Assembly: GCA_964531645.1 (NCBI GenBank)
Contig: CAZHEF010000032.1
Location: forward strand, 1-33,115
Source: JBBIMS01 sp964531645
GTDB lineage: Bacteria > Acidobacteriota > Aminicenantia > JBFLYD01 > JBBIMS01
Length of the DNA stretch: 33,115 nucleotides
Direction: 5' to 3'
In this document: piece after piece, positions 1-9,752 of the stretch
Layout of the letters: each line of letters starts with the position of its first letter
How positions within the stretch are numbered: position 1 is the stretch's first letter
Notes under the pieces: generated by a model
What the model saw: only the letters and a program-made list of their open reading frames with translations
Told to the model about the DNA's origin: nothing
Database searches by the model: none
Translations under genes and position numbers: made by a program

Positions 1-153
1 TATGGATTTATAAAGAAAGTTCTTAACCTGAAAATCTAATTTGCGGAATTTCTGGAACAGGAGGCATTTAGAAGCTCTTTGAAGTTAGAAAAGAAAATAT
101 GATACACTTTAATTTAAAATCCATTGAAATTCTCAGAGAAGATGGAGGTATAA
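1..153. other. Leader upstream of dcd; possible tail of an upstream gene
   Basis: Plus-strand frame 1 is open for 12 codons from the window edge and stops at 37-39, so the end of a gene lying outside the window is possible but cannot be shown. The rest is AT-rich and non-coding. A weak promoter-like pair (TTGAAG at 79-84, then GATACA at 101-106, spacing 16) precedes dcd. A clear Shine-Dalgarno GGAGG lies at 144-148, five bases before the dcd ATG. Confidence 0.3.
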
Positions 154-711
154 ATGATCAAATCAGACAGATGGATCAAGAAAATGGCAATAGAGAAAAA
201 AATGATTGAACCATTCTCCGAAAAACAGAAAAAAGAAGGGATAATATTTTTCGGACTCTCTTCGTATGGGTATGACATAAGATTGTCAGAAGATTTCAAA
301 ATTCCAGTCATAAAAAATTTAGGAAAGATAGACCCAAAAAGAATCTTTGAGAAAGACTGGGAGGAAAGAAAAGCAAAGGAAATTATAATTGAGCCAAATT
401 CTCACATTCTCGGTAGAAGTGTTGAATATTTTAGAATTCCTCGAAATGTTATGGGAATTTGTCTGGGAAAATCAACATATGCAAGGTGTGGAATAGTGGT
501 AAATGTCACACCCCTTGAACCACAATGGGAAGGGTTTTTGACTATTTCAATAGCTAATACTTCATCATACCCTGTAAAATTATATGCGGGTGAAGGGATT
601 GCCCAGATAATCTTTATTGAATCCGATGAAGATTGTGAAGTATCATATAGAGACAAAAAAGGCAAATATCAATCGCAAAAGGAAATAGTTCTTCCGAAGA
701 TAGAAAAATGA
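154..711 (+). CDS. dcd: dCTP deaminase family protein with Ser at the catalytic Glu position
   Basis: The family deaminates dCTP to dUTP in the cytoplasm, feeding dTMP synthesis. The 185 residues match the usual ~188-residue bacterial form: the N-terminus begins IKSDRWIKKMA, SSYGYDIR is at about 36-43, the nucleotide-binding GKSTYARCG is at 105-113 (Ser107 and Arg111 matching E. coli Ser111 and Arg115), and TPLEPQWEG is at 119-127. The start has GGAGG five bases upstream. Oddity: aligned from Arg111 through the conserved W-x-G, the residue matching E. coli Glu138, the general base, is Ser132 (segment TISIAN where relatives have TLEFSN or TLEISN). The fold is clear, but activity is open; it may be an altered deaminase or a dUTPase-like relative. 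Its last four bases overlap the next start. Confidence 0.9.
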   Translation: MIKSDRWIKKMAIEKKMIEPFSEKQKKEGIIFFGLSSYGYDIRLSEDFKIPVIKNLGKIDPKRIFEKDWEERKAKEIIIEPNSHILGRSVEYFRIPRNVMGICLGKSTYARCGIVVNVTPLEPQWEGFLTISIANTSSYPVKLYAGEGIAQIIFIESDEDCEVSYRDKKGKYQSQKEIVLPKIEK

Positions 712-2021
712 AAAGTCTTTACGATATTGGCATCCATCTTTTAAGAATGGCAGTTGATTCAGTAAAGCCTGAGAATCTTTTTAGTGAGAAAATTCTTTTT
801 GATGGAAGAACTTTAAAAATTGAAGGGAGTTCTTTTGATGTTCAGGGAAGGAAATTATGGATTCTTGGGGCTGGAAAAGCTTCAATAAGTATGGCTGAAG
901 CAATGTTGGAAATTTTAAAAGGAAGAATTGAAGGAGGACTTCTCTGTGGAATTGATGAGAAGAGGATAGAAGGGATTTTGACAGTTAAAGGCTCCCACCC
1001 TGTCCCCGATGAAAATAGTTTAGCTTCTTCAAAAAAAATGGAAGAATTTATAAGAGAGAATATTAGAAAAGATGACTTATGCATATTTCTTCTTTCAGGC
1101 GGTGCATCGTCAATCCTTTGTTGTCCAGATTTTGGACTCACTATTAATGAAAAATCCCTTGTCCATAAAGCTTTACTTGAGTCAGGCGCATCCATTAAAG
1201 AAGTAAATATTGTCAGAAAACATTTGAGCAAATTTAAAGGAGGGAAACTTTCAAAAATAATTCCCTGTGAGACTATAAATTTGATTCTATCCGATGTTCC
1301 TGGGGATGATATTGAAAGTATTGGTTCTGGTCCATTGAGCAAGGATTCATCCACATGGAAGGATGTTAAAGATATTTTTGAAAAATACGAATTGACTGAA
1401 AAAGTTCCAGAAAAAATACTTAAAATTGTTGAGTCGGGAATTAAAGGGAAGTTAGAGGAAACTTTGAAAGAGGAGCCTGAAAATGTAAGGAGTTTTATAA
1501 TCGGTAATAATCTATATGCCCTTGAAAAGGGAAAAGAAGAAGCAGAAAAACTTGGTTTTTCAACGATAATTCTCACATCAAGGGATGGAGGTTTAGCTTC
1601 AGAATTAGCAAAATTCTATAGCAAGATTTTAATGGAAATAATAGAGTCAGGTCATCCTTGCAAAAAGCCTTGTTGCCTTTTTGCTGGAGGTGAAGCTCAA
1701 GTAAAAGTTAATGGGAAAGGAAAGGGTGGAAGAAATCAGGAATTTGTTCTCTCTTTTTTAATTGAAATGGAGAGAATGAAAGGAAAGTTTTTGGTTATGA
1801 GTGCTGACAGTGATGGAATTGATGGTCCCACAGATGCTTCAGGAGCATGGATTGATGAGGAAACATATAAAAAAGCGGGAAAACTTGGTTTAGAACCGCG
1901 CTCATTTCTTGGGAATAATGATTCATACAATTTCTTTAAAAAAACTGGTAATCTTATAAAACTTGGAGAAACCTCAACAAATGTGAGTGACATAAGGATT
2001 TTTTTAGTATCCAATGAATGA
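708..2021 (+). CDS. gckA: Glycerate 2-kinase, GckA/TtuD (MOFRL) family
   Basis: Phosphorylates D-glycerate to 2-phosphoglycerate, feeding lower glycolysis from glycerate or serine breakdown. The 437 residues show the two-domain GckA layout: an N-terminal DUF4147 part with GAGKASISMAEAM, GSHPVPDENS, LSGGASSILCCP and SDVPGDDIESIGSGP, and a C-terminal MOFRL part with GGEAQVKVNGKGKGGRNQEF and SADSDGIDGPTDASGAW. These are the signature blocks of the family and the length is normal. The ATG overlaps the dcd stop (ATGA) and the gene overlaps the next by 8 bases, so the three are probably cotranscribed and translationally coupled. It is distinct from the unrelated GlxK glycerate kinases. Confidence 0.9.
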   Translation: MKSLYDIGIHLLRMAVDSVKPENLFSEKILFDGRTLKIEGSSFDVQGRKLWILGAGKASISMAEAMLEILKGRIEGGLLCGIDEKRIEGILTVKGSHPVPDENSLASSKKMEEFIRENIRKDDLCIFLLSGGASSILCCPDFGLTINEKSLVHKALLESGASIKEVNIVRKHLSKFKGGKLSKIIPCETINLILSDVPGDDIESIGSGPLSKDSSTWKDVKDIFEKYELTEKVPEKILKIVESGIKGKLEETLKEEPENVRSFIIGNNLYALEKGKEEAEKLGFSTIILTSRDGGLASELAKFYSKILMEIIESGHPCKKPCCLFAGGEAQVKVNGKGKGGRNQEFVLSFLIEMERMKGKFLVMSADSDGIDGPTDASGAWIDEETYKKAGKLGLEPRSFLGNNDSYNFFKKTGNLIKLGETSTNVSDIRIFLVSNE

Positions 2022-3030
2022 AATTGAAAGGATAATTGCTGAAAGGATAAAGGAGAAGGGAAGAATTTCTTATAAGGAATTCATTGAAATTGCCCTTTAT
2101 TATCCAGGTCTTGGATATTACTACCGTCACTTTCCAGGTAAAAAGGGAGATTTTATTACATCTCCAACAGCCTCAAACCTTTTCGGCTTTGTAATTGGAA
2201 ATTTCATAATCAAGCTTCTTCCTTTTTTTAAAGAAGAATTTTCTATTCTTGAACTTGGTGGTGGAGAAGGATTTCTTGCAAGGGATATATTGAATTTTAT
2301 AAAAGAGAATGAACCCTCAATCTTTGAAAGAGTAGATTATAAAATTTACGAACTATTTAAAAGAGGAAATAGAGAAGAGAAAATAAATTATCTGACATCT
2401 TTAGAAACTGTTAAAGATTTTGAAGGATTAGTAATTTCCAATGAGTTCTTCGACTCTTTACCCTTCAGAATTGTTGAAAATTTTAAAGGGAAGATTATGG
2501 AAGTTTATATAAATTATGATGGGAAGTTATTTGATGAACCGGGAGAGCCTTCTGAAGAAGTTTTTGAATACATGAAGAAATTCCCCTTTGAACTTGAAGA
2601 AGGAGAAAGGGGAGAGGTGAGAATGGAGGATTATAAATTTATAAAGGAGATTGGAAGAAAATTAAAAAGGGGAGGGATTTTAACAATTGACTACGGCTCA
2701 GAAAATCCAAAGCCAAACACATATAGAGCCTTTAAAGATCACAGAGTTTTTGAAGATATACTCTCAGAACCAGGAGAAAGGGATATAACAGCTGATGTTA
2801 ATTTCGAGGTTCTGAGGAGAGGAGGAGAGGAAGAGGGGCTTGAAGAAGTATTTTTCTACTCTCAGGAGAAATTTCTTCTTGAATTTGGAGTGTTGGGGAT
2901 CCTCGAAAAATCAAAGGATTCGGAAAGATTAAAAAATCAAGCCAAAATCCTTCTTTCCCCTGAGATAATGGGAGGAAGATTCAAAGTCCTTTTTCAGATA
3001 AGAGGTCTTTCTTACTTGAATTTACAATAA
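2014..3030 (+). CDS. SAM-dependent methyltransferase, MidA/NDUFAF7 family (COG1565)
   Basis: A class I SAM-dependent methyltransferase. The eukaryotic homologue NDUFAF7 dimethylates an arginine of a complex I subunit; the bacterial substrate is not settled. In the 338 residues the N-terminal family signature (ALYYPGLGYY, then GDFITSPTASNLFG) precedes SAM motif I (LELGGGEGFLARDIL), followed by VISNEFFDSLPF and LTIDYGSE. All are typical of COG1565 and the length is close to normal. The ATG overlaps the stop of the glycerate kinase gene by 8 bases. No respiratory complex I genes are in the window to support a target. Confidence 0.85.
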   Translation: MNEIERIIAERIKEKGRISYKEFIEIALYYPGLGYYYRHFPGKKGDFITSPTASNLFGFVIGNFIIKLLPFFKEEFSILELGGGEGFLARDILNFIKENEPSIFERVDYKIYELFKRGNREEKINYLTSLETVKDFEGLVISNEFFDSLPFRIVENFKGKIMEVYINYDGKLFDEPGEPSEEVFEYMKKFPFELEEGERGEVRMEDYKFIKEIGRKLKRGGILTIDYGSENPKPNTYRAFKDHRVFEDILSEPGERDITADVNFEVLRRGGEEEGLEEVFFYSQEKFLLEFGVLGILEKSKDSERLKNQAKILLSPEIMGGRFKVLFQIRGLSYLNLQ

Positions 3031-3100
3031 AAATTCAGGTAAAGTAAGTAAAAGACAGGTTCTTTACTCAAAAGGTAACTTAATGATATTATAAACTATG

Positions 3101-3106
3101 TATAAT
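3101..3106 (+). promoter_or_regulatory. Candidate -10 box for the accessory cassette
   Basis: A perfect TATAAT lies about 47 bases before the start of the large broken gene, in the only gap (3031-3153) between the housekeeping operon and the cassette. No convincing TTGACA-like box is present 16-18 bases upstream, so this rests on the -10 match and its position. It suggests the cassette brought its own promoter. Confidence 0.45.
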
Positions 3107-3153
3107 GGATAGAGAAGTGAGAAAAAATGAGAAGGGGATAAGTAAAAAGAGGA

Positions 3154-6100
3154 ATGAGAATTTGGGTTGATGCTCAAGATTTGAACAACTGGTCTTCAAG
3201 ACGAGATTGCCGAGATTTTCTACCTCTTGTTATTCGTCGCTTAATAAGAGCAACCACAAATAGTATTAGTTCTATATCTTTTCCAGCAGGAGATAACATA
3301 GTCTGTCCAGGATGGGATGGAAGATTAGAATCACTTGACGAAACAGAATATATTCCAAAAGGAGCATCAACATGGGAAATTAGTGTAAACAAAGACATAA
3401 AAAAGAAAGCTGAAAGCGATTATCAGAAAAGAAAAAAAGATCCACTTGGTTATAACACTTCCGAAACTGTATTTATTTTTGTAACTCCAAGAATATGGAC
3501 CAAGAAAGAAAAGTGGGCAAATGAAAAGAAAAATGAAAAATTCTGGAAAGATGTAAGAGTTTATGACGCAAGAGATTTAGAAGAATGGCTTGAGCAAGCT
3601 CCTGCCGTAGGGGCATGGTTAGCAAGATATATAGGAAAATATCCCGAAAATGTTCAATCCTTAGAAGATTGGTGGAATGAGTGGAGTAAAGTTACAAATC
3701 CACCACTTACCCAGGAGTTAGTAATTGGAGGACGGGAAAAAGAGAGTAAAAAAATTAAAGATTGGCTAAATTCTCATCCATCATCTTTATCAGTTCAAGC
3801 TTTTACAAGCGACGAAGCCATAGCCTTTCCAAGTGCTGTTATTCTTACACTTTCTGAAAATGAAAAGGAATATTTTTTATCAAAAAGTCTTGTTATTCAT
3901 GATCAAAATTCTTTCAGGCATATCACCACTACTTGTAAAAGTGGACTACTGTTAATCCCTAAATTTAAAAAAATAGAAACGGCAACTCCCTACTCTAATG
4001 CTCATTACATTTTTATTCCTTTAGGTCCTGATGATACAATAAGCAAAGAAAAGATTGTATTACCTTATATTGGAAGAGAAGAATTTGTAAATTCTCTTGT
4101 TAAAATGGGAATTTTAAAAGAACTTGCAGAGAAATACTCCAAAGATACAGTGAGAATTTAAAGTGTATTAAGAAGACAACTAAGTCCTGCTTCAAATCAA
4201 CCTGAGTGGGCTAAACCAGAAAACGCGAGGGAACTTACACCTGCTTTATTAATTGGAAAGTGGGATGAGAATAAACAGGGTGATAAAGATTTAGTAAGTA
4301 AAATTGCAAAACTGCACTATGAGGAGTATATTGCTTCTTTGAAAAAGTGGTGTTATCACCCTGACCCACCTATATTAAAAATCGGTGAAATTTGGCGTTT
4401 AACTTCTCATATAGATTCGTTTTTTGCGCTTTCACCTTTTCTAACAAGAGAAGATTTTGAAAGTTTTAAGAATATAGCACTTGAAGTTTTAAAAGAGATA
4501 AATCCTGCTCTCGAGCTTGAGCCTGAAAAGAGATTGATGGCTTCTGTTTATGGCAAGATAGCAAAATATTCAAAAGAGTTAAGGGAAGGTATTGCAGAAA
4601 CATTAATTTTAATTGCTGTTTTTGGAGATAAAGTAAATAACGGAAAAGGATTAGATTTATCTTACATTTCCCAACTCTGGGTAGATAATTTAGTACGGGA
4701 ATTATTAAACAATGCTAATTGGGAGCTCTGGTATTCTTTAGAAGATATTCTACCATTGATAGCAGAAGCTTCCCCATCATCTTTTCTTGATGCAGTTGAA
4801 GATTCTCTTTCGCAAGAATCACCACCCATAATGGGAATGTTTTCTGAAACAGAAGATGCTTTTACATCACATAGTGCCCATCCAAGTTTACTCTGGGCAC
4901 TTGAAGGTTTAGCTTGGGATCCTAATTTACTTAGTAGGGTAACTGATATTTTAGGAAAATTGTCAAAATTAGACCCTGGCGGTAAATTAGCCAATAGCCC
5001 TATTGACACTTTAAGAAGTATTTTTCTTTTGTGGCTCCCTCAACTTCTGCAAATTCAGAACAGCGATTAAAATCTATAGACTTGCTGATAAAAGGAGAGC
5101 CCGAAATAGGATGGAATTTATTAATTGAGCTTCTTCCACTTGTTCATGATGTAGGTTCTTTTAACTATAAACCTCGGTGGAGACAATTTTCAGAAAGAGA
5201 TGAAATCAGAGTTACAATTAAAGAGTACTTAGAAAGTATCAGTGGAATAGTAGAAAGGGTTGTTAAAAATGTAGGAACCAACGGTAGAAGATGGTGTGAA
5301 GTTATAGAACATTTTCCTGACCTTCCGCCTCAAGAGAAAGAAAAAGTATTGTTTAAGTTATCAGAATGTATAAATTCAATTGATGAAAGAAAACTTGAAC
5401 TATGGAACAATTTAAGAGAGATTCTTTCACGCCATCGCTCTTTTCCTGATGCTGAATGGGCAATGCCTGAGCCAGAATTAGTAGAATTAGAAAAACTTTA
5501 TAACAAACTTGAACCAGATGATATTATAAAATGCTCCCTCTGGCTTTTTGATGATTATTGGCCTGAACTTCCAGAAGGAAAAGAATTGGAAGACCATAAA
5601 AAGTTTGAACAGGTTGTTAATCAGAAAAGAAGCAGTCCAATCTATACGGAATAGTTTAGGAATAAATGGCGTAATAAGCCTTGCCACTCAAACTAAAAAT
5701 CCTCAATTTGTAGGGATAACATTAGCAGAAATTTCTTTAACAGATAAAGAAGAAGGAACTTTATTTTCTTTGCTTGACACTGATGATAACAAGAGAATTT
5801 CATTTATCCAAGCGTATATATTCGAAAAATCCTTAAAGAATGAAGATATTTATATTGATAAGATTATAAACGACGCTCTGAATAAGAATTGGTCAAGCAA
5901 AAAAATTGTTAATTTATTTCTTGCATTTCCACAAAAACAAAAAGTATGGGATTTATTAAAAAAGTTTAATAGCCAAATCCAGCAGGAATACTGGAAAAGA
6001 CTATATCCAAAATATCCAAAATTTTTTGACCTAACGACAAAAGAGAAACTTTATGGTTTGAAGCAATTAATGAGTGTTAAAAGATATTTCACAGCTTTAA

Positions 6101-6945
6101 ATACAGCTGCTATACTTAGGCAAGAAATTCCAGCTAAGTTTATTGCTAAGCTACTTCTGAAGGCGGCGTCAGAAAAAAGTATAGATAATATTAATATAGT
6201 GCACCAATGGGATATTGAACAACTATTTGAACTTCTGGACCAAACTGAAGGGATTGAAAGTGGTGAACTCGCAAAGTTAGAATGGCTATACTTGCCTATA
6301 CTTGCAAGTGTTGGCAGTAGGAGATCCCCTAAAGTGCTACTCCAAGAATTAGCAAATAATCCCGAATTTTTTGCAAAGGCAATCAGATATTTTTATAAAC
6401 CCAAAAATAAGGATTTTGATGAAGAAGAGAAAGAACTACCCGAGGAATTAAAAAAACAAAGAGCCGAACTTGCTTTTAAATTGCTTCATACTTGGAAAAC
6501 AATTCCTGGAAGTGATGATAACGGTAAAATAAATTATCAAAAGTTAAAAGAATGGGTGGATAAAGCAAGGAATCTTTGTAAAGAACAAGATAGATTGGAA
6601 ATTTGCGATAATCATATCGGACAAGTATTTGCCCAGGCTATGCCTGATTCAAGTGGTAATTGGCCTCCTGTAGAGATATGCAGAATTATAGAAGAGATAG
6701 AAAGCAAAGAATTAGAAAAGGGTTTTAGGGTAGGAATTTTCAATAAAAGAGGAGTTGTTTGGAGATCTCCCTCTGAAGGTGGAGAACAGGAACGTATGTT
6801 AGCCGAACAATACAGATTATACTCTGAGAAGTTGGCTACTGAATATCCCAGAGTAAGTTCTATTTTAAGAAAAGTTGCAGAAGGTTATAAAAATGAAGCA
6901 AGGCGTGAGGATAAAGAAGCCGAAAAAAGAGATTTGGAGGATTAG
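3154..6945 (+). pseudogene. Large (~1263 residue) protein of unknown function beside a restriction-modification system, broken
   Basis: The pieces read as one protein once three lesions are undone. First, an in-frame TAA at 4159-4161, where TTA would give RILSVLRRQLS across the site. Second, a frame change at about 5041-5043, where one extra A would join LLWLPQ to TSANSEQR. Third, a frame change in the A-run 5625-5628, where one A fewer would join VVNQ to KEAVQS. The repaired length is 1263 residues. The N-terminus has GWDG (~57), WEIS (~76) and KKKAESDYQKR, a spacing that could be a PD-(D/E)XK-like nuclease core, then FVTPRIW and LEEWLEQAPAVGAWLAR. The C-terminus has RGVVWRSPSEGGEQERMLAEQY. 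I recognise a recurring bacterial family from these blocks but know no established function, and see no Walker A motif. The C-terminal segment (from ~5548) is still a long open frame. Confidence 0.75.
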
Positions 6946-6950
6946 GATAA

Positions 6951-7789
6951 ATGACCACATTTGAAATTGGTTCTATGACTGCAAAAGGGGGTTTTGCAAA
7001 TGAAAGGGAGATTTGTAAGAAATTTAATAATTGGAAAAAGGATAATGAAGCTCAAGCGTGGCTTAGAATTATGGGATATGATATTAACTCAATTAATTCG
7101 CTTGAAGCAATTTTAAATTTTAATCCCAACCAGATTGAAAAAAATAGATGTGGAAAAATTAGGACTGAGAGAAAGTTTTGAAGAATTGACGAGGTTTAAA
7201 AAGGCAGATGCACAGATAAGAATTGTTATCACCATAGGCAAGATTACAAAGATTGAAAACTTATCGTTGAAAAAAAGCTAACTCAGATGCAGATTATAAC
7301 CAAGTTGACAAGAGATGGGTGGATTCGTATAAAGAAATGTGGAAATTTTATGATGATATTGCTTTGGGGCTGAAATTATTTACTGGAGAGATTAATCCTT
7401 ATTTGTATCCAGAGGTTATTGGGAAAAGAAATTTAAGGGACAAAAGGCGAATGTTCCTGGATGAGTTGCCGGACCAATTGCAGGATAAAATTATGAATTT
7501 TTTTAAAGACAATAAAATTCTTGTAGTTTCAGATATTTTGAAAGGAAGAGGCGGTTTATCAGCTAATTGGATGCTTGTTACAAGATATAATAAAAAAGAT
7601 GATTCAACTACATGGACTTTAAGAGACATTAATAAAGTAATGAATTTCTTTGGTTCGGGCGAAGTAAGAATATCACCTAAAGGTAGTTTATATATTGGTA
7701 GAATTACTATGCAAAGAAAAGGGGGAACTCCTGACCCCACAAAATTGCAATTTAAGATAAAACCTTGTGAATTATTCGAGGTAAAATAA
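6951..7789 (+). pseudogene. Type II restriction endonuclease, frameshifted twice in A-runs
   Basis: Three consecutive frames form one protein of about 278 residues. The first part (6951 to ~7138) contains TAKGGFANEREI and a W-L-x-x-MGY segment. The middle part (~7144-7270) contains LTRFKKADAQIRIVIT and ENLSLKK. The last part (~7271-7789) contains NQVDKRWVDSYKEMW, RRMFLDELPDQ, GRGGLSANWMLV and ITMQRKGGTPDPTKLQFKI. Each junction is a run of seven A (7138-7144 and 7270-7276); six A in each would restore the frame. The Asp in KADA followed by ENLSLKK is a possible PD-(D/E)XK site (inference). The assignment rests on the remembered block pattern plus the adjoining methyltransferase. The start lies 5 bases after the previous stop, and the stop shares one base with the methyltransferase ATG. 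Target sequence unknown. Confidence 0.7.
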
Positions 7790-9675
7790 TGGATTTATAT
7801 TGTTTGGCAAAGGTAAAATTTGATTTGAGGGATCCCGATGAGCTCATTCTTGCAAAAAGAGAAATAGAAAGCTTGCTTGAGAGAAAGACTGAATTAGTCA
7901 GAACTATTGCTTCTCTCTTCAGAGAAAAGCCATTTATTCTATTAGATGATGAAGTAATTCACTTGATTAGTAGGTTGGTTTATCTTGGTGAAGGACAGGG
8001 TTTTTTGGCAAAATTACCCTTCACCAATGCAGTTAACATAGCTAAAAGGGCAACATTTTTTAGAGAGATTTTTATTTGTTTTATATCTGAGAATTTTGAG
8101 GAGACACTTGAAAAGATTGGTATATATATTGATAAAGTCTCACCCATCGAAAGTAGAATTGATTATAATTCCTACACACAAATTTTTTTAAAGGATATAG
8201 ACAAATCTAAAAACAAATTAGTGACAATAAGGCTTTTACCTTTTCAAACACTCTTTGAATATGCCACAGAGGTAAAAAAACTTCCTGCCTGTGTTTTCAG
8301 ACCTAAAAACAGTGAAAATTGGGAGGATTATTTTAAAGAAAAAGAATCAGGAATTGAAAAAGGATTAAATGAATTAATCACTCACTTAAAAAACGGACAT
8401 TATCACTCTCCGCATTTTGGGCTTGGAAAAGAACATATAGGGGATTTTGTGGATTGGGCATCTACAGAACTCAGGAAACCGTTCCTACATTATTTACACA
8501 AATATAAGGGGAAGGGAGACCCAAGGATATCGAGAACATTGATAAATCTTTTAAGAGTTAAAGAAGGCGATACGATTCTTGACCCATTTGCAGGCTCGGG
8601 TGCTTTTATTGCAGATGCTCCAACAATGGGAATTAATGCAGTAGGAATTGAAATTTTAAACATGGGCAAAATGATAGCAGAGGCTAAATGTAATCTTGCA
8701 ATTAATGTAGGTGGTTTAAGAAACGCAATAATTGAGCTTTTTAGCTCCATTGATAGTGAATTGTTCAAAAAAGAGATTAAAGATGGGTTAATTCAATTAA
8801 AGGAAAAGATTAAGAAAGAAATTTCAAATATTTCTCTCTTAAAGAAGATAGAGCCCTATCTTGAAAAGATATTTCAGATAAAAGGGAAGATAGAGAGTTT
8901 TGAAGATGAAAAAATTAGAAACTTTCTTTTAATCCTTCTGAGTCAACAAATTGTTGAATATTCAGAAAAGAATAGGACAATAGATATCATTGATTCATTC
9001 AAATCCTATGTTGAGGATAGATATTTAGTTCTTTATGCTACCTTGAAAATGGCTGAAATACTGGGTGTGGAGCTAAACAAAGGAAAGGTAAAAATTATTA
9101 AAGGCGATTCCACTAATATGTCAATGATAAAAGATGAAAGTATTGACGGAATACTCACATCCCCTCCTTATTTTGATGCCCTGGACTATATAGGGAATAA
9201 TAAAATTTCCATACTAATATTAGGATTGGATGAAGACCTCAAATGGGAATCAACAAAGAATATTTATGAAGCAAAACACAGGGACGAGACCAGATATGAA
9301 ACCATGCCCCTTTTTGTAGGTGATAAGTATTTTTCCATTGAACTACCTGATTCAAATTTAAAGTTAATAGAACTTCTGCAGAAATCTCGTAGAGCTATAA
9401 AAGCTGAAATTGTTCAAAATTATCTGAAAATGATGAAACTTTCCTTTGAAGAATGTTATAGAGTTCTTAAGAAAAATAAATATTATCTGATGGTTGTCAG
9501 TAAGTATCATTCCTGGGTAATAAATGGAAAAGAAGAAATAATTGAAACATCACCTATATTAGGAGATTTAGGGAAGTCAGCAGGTTTCAAATTAATTGAT
9601 GTAATTGAGCATGGACTATCAAAAGCAGACAAAGGGAAGATAGGAGTCGAAGATATACTTGTATTTCAAAAGTGA
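7789..9675 (+). CDS. DNA methyltransferase (N4-cytosine or N6-adenine) of the restriction-modification cassette
   Basis: The 628 residues carry both landmarks of amino-methylating DNA methyltransferases: SAM-binding motif I ILDPFAGSGAF (DPFAGSG at 265-271) and catalytic motif IV TSPPY at 457-461. Motif I comes before motif IV, the alpha/gamma-like order. About 185 residues separate them, enough for an inserted target-recognition or helical region. The N-terminal ~230 residues have no motif I recognise. It would methylate the site cut by the partner nuclease and so protect the host. The gene is intact and starts at TAATG on the nuclease stop, so it remains as a probable orphan methylase. I cannot tell N4 from N6 here. 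Confidence 0.85.
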   Translation: MDLYCLAKVKFDLRDPDELILAKREIESLLERKTELVRTIASLFREKPFILLDDEVIHLISRLVYLGEGQGFLAKLPFTNAVNIAKRATFFREIFICFISENFEETLEKIGIYIDKVSPIESRIDYNSYTQIFLKDIDKSKNKLVTIRLLPFQTLFEYATEVKKLPACVFRPKNSENWEDYFKEKESGIEKGLNELITHLKNGHYHSPHFGLGKEHIGDFVDWASTELRKPFLHYLHKYKGKGDPRISRTLINLLRVKEGDTILDPFAGSGAFIADAPTMGINAVGIEILNMGKMIAEAKCNLAINVGGLRNAIIELFSSIDSELFKKEIKDGLIQLKEKIKKEISNISLLKKIEPYLEKIFQIKGKIESFEDEKIRNFLLILLSQQIVEYSEKNRTIDIIDSFKSYVEDRYLVLYATLKMAEILGVELNKGKVKIIKGDSTNMSMIKDESIDGILTSPPYFDALDYIGNNKISILILGLDEDLKWESTKNIYEAKHRDETRYETMPLFVGDKYFSIELPDSNLKLIELLQKSRRAIKAEIVQNYLKMMKLSFEECYRVLKKNKYYLMVVSKYHSWVINGKEEIIETSPILGDLGKSAGFKLIDVIEHGLSKADKGKIGVEDILVFQK

Positions 9676-9682
9676 GTTTTTT

Positions 9683-9722
9683 GGTTCTCCATGAAGAATA
9701 AATCATGAACCCACGCCTTTTT
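9683..9722 (+). terminator. Possible weak terminator after the methyltransferase
   Basis: GGTTC at 9683-9687 pairs with GAACC at 9707-9711, with an inner ATG/CAT pairing, and a run of five T lies at 9718-9722. It sits in the 77-base gap between convergent genes. The stem is short and the T-run is seven bases away from it, so support is modest. Confidence 0.3.
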
Positions 9723-9752
9723 AGTTTGGTATCGAAAAAATAAAATTTTCAA

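Noticed and set aside
842..1576. A 244-codon minus-strand frame inside the glycerate kinase gene
   Set aside because: It lies opposite a well-conserved gene, and its sequence reads as the complement of that gene's codon pattern.
3154..9675. Cassette as a prophage or IS-borne insertion
   Set aside because: No integrase, transposase, phage gene, tRNA target or flanking direct repeat was found; transfer is likely but the vehicle is not visible.
9683..9712. GGTTC...GAACCC, suggesting a tRNA fragment
   Set aside because: No T-loop consensus, acceptor stem or anticodon arm can be built; at most a weak terminator hairpin.
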